DNA from: Haematobia irritans
Lineage: Eukaryota; Arthropoda; Insecta; Diptera; Muscidae
Reading direction: 5' to 3'
NCBI RefSeq assembly: GCF_050003625.1
Contig: NC_134398.1
Span: forward strand, 198,035,700-198,099,699
DNA length: 64,000 bases
Under the pieces are notes generated by a model that saw nothing but the letters and a program-made list of their open reading frames with translations, had not been told where the DNA came from and ran no database searches. Positions 60,829-64,000 of this stretch are shown here, piece after piece (within the stretch, counting starts at the first letter, position 1; each line of letters opens with the position of its first letter). The translations under genes and the position numbers were made by a program.

Positions 60829-62545
60829 CTGTGCCACATTGTGATAGTTAGTGCATATGTTTGCAACACCCACACTGAAAAAAATATTGTCGTGAGGTAA
60901 AAGATTTCATGTCTTTAAAACACGAATGCAAATTTTGCTTAGCATAGAAGACGCATTTCTCTAATATAAAGTTTTTTTCCTTGTCCAAAAGTCGATAAAC
61001 CTTTCAATGAAGTCGTATTGTCCTTATAATTAAGTGATTTCACTTAAAAATGGGTATCATAATATGAAAGAAAAAATGTTTGGGCTAAGGTCAACTTGAC
61101 GTTAATAATTCAGAAAAAATCTTTAAATTTAATGAAATTGTCTTTAAATTTGTTGTCTTTTTGCATCTTGATTACAAAGCAAAAAATCGTTCATATATAG
61201 GACATGTTTTTCAACACTTTATTTTAAAGACGTTTTTTACTTGAAACATAGCATAATTTCTACTGGAAGTCGAGTCTTAGTTTGGAAAATAAAGTTGTCG
61301 CTAACTCGTTTTTAAAGGACTTTAATACCATATCAAAAAAAAAAAAACTGAAAAAGCGAAAAATTAAAATTTGCTTCCTAGAAGCAAGTACACAAACCCC
61401 AAATTTAAAAGAGAATTGTGTCTTAAAAGTATCCTTACTTGTATTCTCCGCTTCTTTGGCTCGGAATCAATACCAAAATTTTTAAAGTAAAGACAAAATC
61501 TTTGGAACCGGGCATGATTTTTTTAGTGCAGAAGGAGATTGGCAATAATGCTCTAGGTGGGTCCCTGAGGCTATCTAGCTATGTCCGTCTGTCTGGGAAC
61601 ACATTTTTGTGATCAAAGTCTAGGTCGCAGTTTAAGTCCAATCGACTTCACATTTGGCACAAGTTTCTGTTTTGGGTCAGAATAGAACCATATTGATTTT
61701 GGAGAATTCGGTTTAGATTTAGATATAGCTCCCATATATATATTTAGCCCAATATAGGCTTATATGGCTTCAGAAGCCAGAGTTTTACCCTAATTTGCTT
61801 GAAATTTTGCACTTAGAGTACAATTAGAAGTGTAGTCAAGTGTGGTAAATTTTATTGAAATGGGTTCAGATTTAGATATATTTCCCATGTATATCTTTCG
61901 TCCGATTTGCACTAATATGACCACAGAGGCCAAAGTTGTACTCTGATTTACTTGAAATTTCGCAGAGTAAGTAGAATTAACATTCTAACTACGCTTGTTA
62001 AATTTAGTTCAAATCGATTAAGATTTAGATATAGCTCCCATATATATCGTTCGCCCGATTTACACTCATATGACCACAGTGACCAATCTTTTACTCCGAT
62101 TTAATTGAGATTTTGCACAGGGAGTAGAATTAGCATTTTAGCTATGCGTGCCAAATTTGGTTGAAATCGGTTTAGATTTAGATATAGCTCCCATATACAC
62201 ATTTCGCCCGATTTACACTCATATAACTACAGAGGCCAATTTTTTGCTACGATTTAGTTGAAATTATGCACAGGGAGTAGAACTAGCATTGTCGCTATGC
62301 GTGCCAAATTTGGTTGAAATCGGTTAAGATTTAGATATATCTCCCATATATAGCTTTCGTCCGATTTACGCTCATATGACCACAGGGGCCAATTTTTAAC
62401 ACCGATTTAGTTGAAATTTTGCACAGGGAGTAGAATTAGTATTGTAGCTATGCGTGTCAAATTTGGTTGAAATCGGTCCTGATTTAGATATAGCTCCCAT
62501 ATATATGTTTTTCTGATTTCGACAAAAATGGTCAAAATACCAGCG
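60826..62545 (-). mobile_element. Family B element hosting a CACTA-like insertion
   Basis: TATACCCTGTGCCACATTG and GCATATGTTTGCAACACCCA start it. After the insertion it continues GAAGGAGATTGGCAATAATG, the GTCTGTCTGG tract and about five monomers (GATTTAGATATAGCTCCCAT). It breaks at GTCAAAATACCAGCG near 62545, where another sequence begins. Confidence 0.85.
60873..61528. mobile_element. CACTA-like non-autonomous DNA transposon
   Basis: 656 bp beginning CACTGAAAAAAATATTG and ending (minus strand) CACTAAAAAAATCATGCC. The CA on each side (60871-60872 and 61529-61530) is a 2-bp duplication: removing one CA plus the element restores the B sequence AACACCCAGAAGGAGA. CACTR ends with a 2-bp duplication fit the CACTA (EnSpm) superfamily, though the superfamily normally makes 2-3 bp and other groups are possible. 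There is no transposase inside. Confidence 0.72.
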
Positions 62546-62700
62546 TTGCCAGAATTGTTTCACCAAAAACCGCTAGATTTGTCCAAAAAACTAGCCAAAA
62601 AAAGCTAAAAAAATTAAAAAAATAGCTAGAAAAAAAGCTAATTTTTTTTGTATCAAAAGTCACATTTTTGAATTAAAATTTAACAAACTTAAAGGCTTTA
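62546..62700. repeat. AGCTA/GCTAGA-rich block
   Basis: GTTGCCAGAATTGTTTCACC followed by CTAGCC, AAAAAAGCTAAAAAA and AATAGCTAGAAAAAAAGC words. It interrupts a family B copy and is probably an end of another element, which I cannot name. Confidence 0.45.
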
Positions 62701-62905
62701 TTTCACTTAAAAAGCATAATATTTTAATTGTATTCAATTTAATTCCATTTCTGTGAGACTGTAAGAAAATCTAAGTCATATTAGCTCTGTTGGCGTACTC
62801 GATACATTTTGATTACTATCACAAATTTTTACTGGAAGTTTTTCGTTTATATTTCCTTGTAAAAATATTTTTCTCAGTGAACTTGCAATTGTCAGTTGGT
62901 TAATC

Positions 62906-62955
62906 ATGTCACATAGAACTGCATTAGAAAATGTCACATAGAACTGCATTAGAAA
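62906..62955. repeat. Perfect 25-bp tandem duplication
   Basis: ATGTCACATAGAACTGCATT plus AGAAA occurs twice without a mismatch (62906-62930 and 62931-62955). This is a very recent slippage or duplication in otherwise unremarkable AT-rich sequence. Confidence 0.95.
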
Positions 62956-63211
62956 TTATCTATATATTTCGTTTTAACTGAATTAATGATAAATTCGTGA
63001 ACGTGTACACTTCTCCTAATTTTACCCAAGAGAATAAAACCCATTATAACTGTCTTGCAAGTTTATAATGAATAACTTTTATTCGAAAATTTCCCAAACC
63101 TACTGTTGTCCAATTTTCGTAAATGTAAATCCATCCCATTAATAAATAGCAGATTTGTTTTGATCCTATCACTACGAATTTTTTATTGCATTTTTGGTGT
63201 TAAAAAAAAAA

Positions 63212-63415
63212 CAAGTATATACGGCCGTAAGTTCGGCCAGGCCGAATCTTATGTACCCTCCACCATGGATTGCGTAGGAACTTCTACTAAAGGCTGTCAT
63301 CCACAATCGAATTACTTGGGTTGCGATAACACTTGCCGATGGCAAGGTATCGTAAAACTTTTTAACACTGTCTTCTAAATTGTAAGTTAGCCCATACGGG
63401 GTATATATTAAACAA
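63212..63415 (+). mobile_element. Family A leader, cut by a B insertion
   Basis: The most canonical A leader in the window: CAAGTATATACGGCCGTAAG, palindrome TTCGGCCAGGCCGAA, TGTACCCTCCACCATGG, ACTTGCCGATGGCAAGG (itself a small hairpin). It stops at ATATTAAACAAAA where B begins. The continuation, if any, lies beyond the window. Confidence 0.9.
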
Positions 63416-63417
63416 AA

Positions 63418-64000
63418 CAAGTAAGGAAAGTCTAAAGTCGGGCGGGACCGACTATATTATACCCTGCACCACTTTGTAGATCTAAATTTTCGATACCATA
63501 TCACATCCGTCAAATGTGTTGGGTGCTATATAAAGGTTCGCCCCAAATACATACATTTAAATATCACTTGATTTGGACAGAATTTGATAGACTTTTACAA
63601 AATCTATAGACTCAAAATTTAAGTTGGCTAATGCACTAGGGTGGAACACAATTTTAGTAAAAAAATATGGGAAACATTTAAATCTTAAGCAATTTTAAAG
63701 AAACTTCGCAAAAGTTTATTTATGATTTATCGCTCGATATATATGTATTACAAGTTTAGGAAAATTAGAGTCAGTTTTACAACTTTTCGACTAAGCAGTG
63801 GCGATTTTACAAGGAAAATGTTGGCATTTTGACCATTTTTGTCGAAATCAGAAAAACATATATATGGGAGCTATATCTAAATCTTAACCGATTTCAACCA
63901 AATTTGGCAGGCATAGCTACAATGCTAATTCTACTCCATGTGAAAAATTTCAACTAAATCGGAGCAAAAAATTGGCCTCTGTGGTCATATGAGTGTAAAT
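63418..64000 (+). mobile_element. Family B element, runs off the window
   Basis: CAAGTAAGGAAAGTCTAAAG, AGTCGGGCGGGACCGACT palindrome, TATACCCTGCACCACTTTG, the leader to TTTTAGTAAAAAA, then the body ATATGGGAAACATTTAAATC and the first monomer. It is interrupted only by the window end. Confidence 0.92.

Overview
This window looks like gene-poor, repeat-saturated nuclear DNA of a higher fly, most likely a muscid. Three mariner pieces match, as I recall it, the irritans-subfamily element Himar1 of the horn fly Haematobia irritans. The dispersed families, the abundant (GTCY)n and (TA)n tracts and the AT-rich composition also fit Muscidae (Haematobia, Stomoxys or a relative). The species is inferred, not proven. 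I find no convincing host protein-coding exon, rRNA, functional tRNA or CRISPR array. Every coding trace I recognise is transposon-derived and broken.

Most of the window is built from three diverged repeat families, here called A, B and C. A copies lie at about 391-1070, 6505-8795, 10173-11247, 13475-14455, 25651-27080, 29258-31190, 31459-32912, 53184-53900, 54017-55140, 56138-58066 and 59500-60235, with a leader-only piece at 63212-63415. B copies lie at about 1085-2930, 21957-24656, 36456-40311, 40792-41040, 48172-50768, 60368-62545 and 63418-64000. C copies lie at about 4512-6110, 11291-13213 and 35615-40791. All three have the same plan: a CAAGTA start, a GC-rich palindrome, TACCC, internal monomers with a 153-bp (51-codon) period, a GACGGACGGACATG tract, a conserved core, then GGGTATAAA. 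The translated monomers of the three families align over 51 residues. The (GTCY)n-core-(TA)n block resembles the mini-me elements of Diptera. This shared superfamily is the most interesting content here.

Other elements sit inside or between these copies: two mariners with TA duplications plus a fragment, a DD41D rosa-like mariner, a Tc1-like tail, four tRNA-derived SINE copies, a 1.95-kb non-autonomous Helitron, a CACTA-like element, an AT-rich MITE, and remains of a non-LTR retrotransposon. Nesting gives relative ages and lets insertion sites be read precisely.

A 29-bp AT-rich minisatellite, also found inside A elements, has expanded into arrays at 16.8-19.5 kb and 42.4-45.8 kb. Two (TA)n tracts of about 260 bp have grown at TA-rich positions of A elements. 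Stretches between elements (2.9-4.5, 8.8-10.2, 15.8-16.8, 20.5-21.9, 24.9-25.6, 28.2-29.2, 33.5-35.6, 41.0-42.4, 45.8-46.6, 55.1-56.1 and 58.1-58.9 kb) show no recognisable gene and are probably intergenic or intronic.
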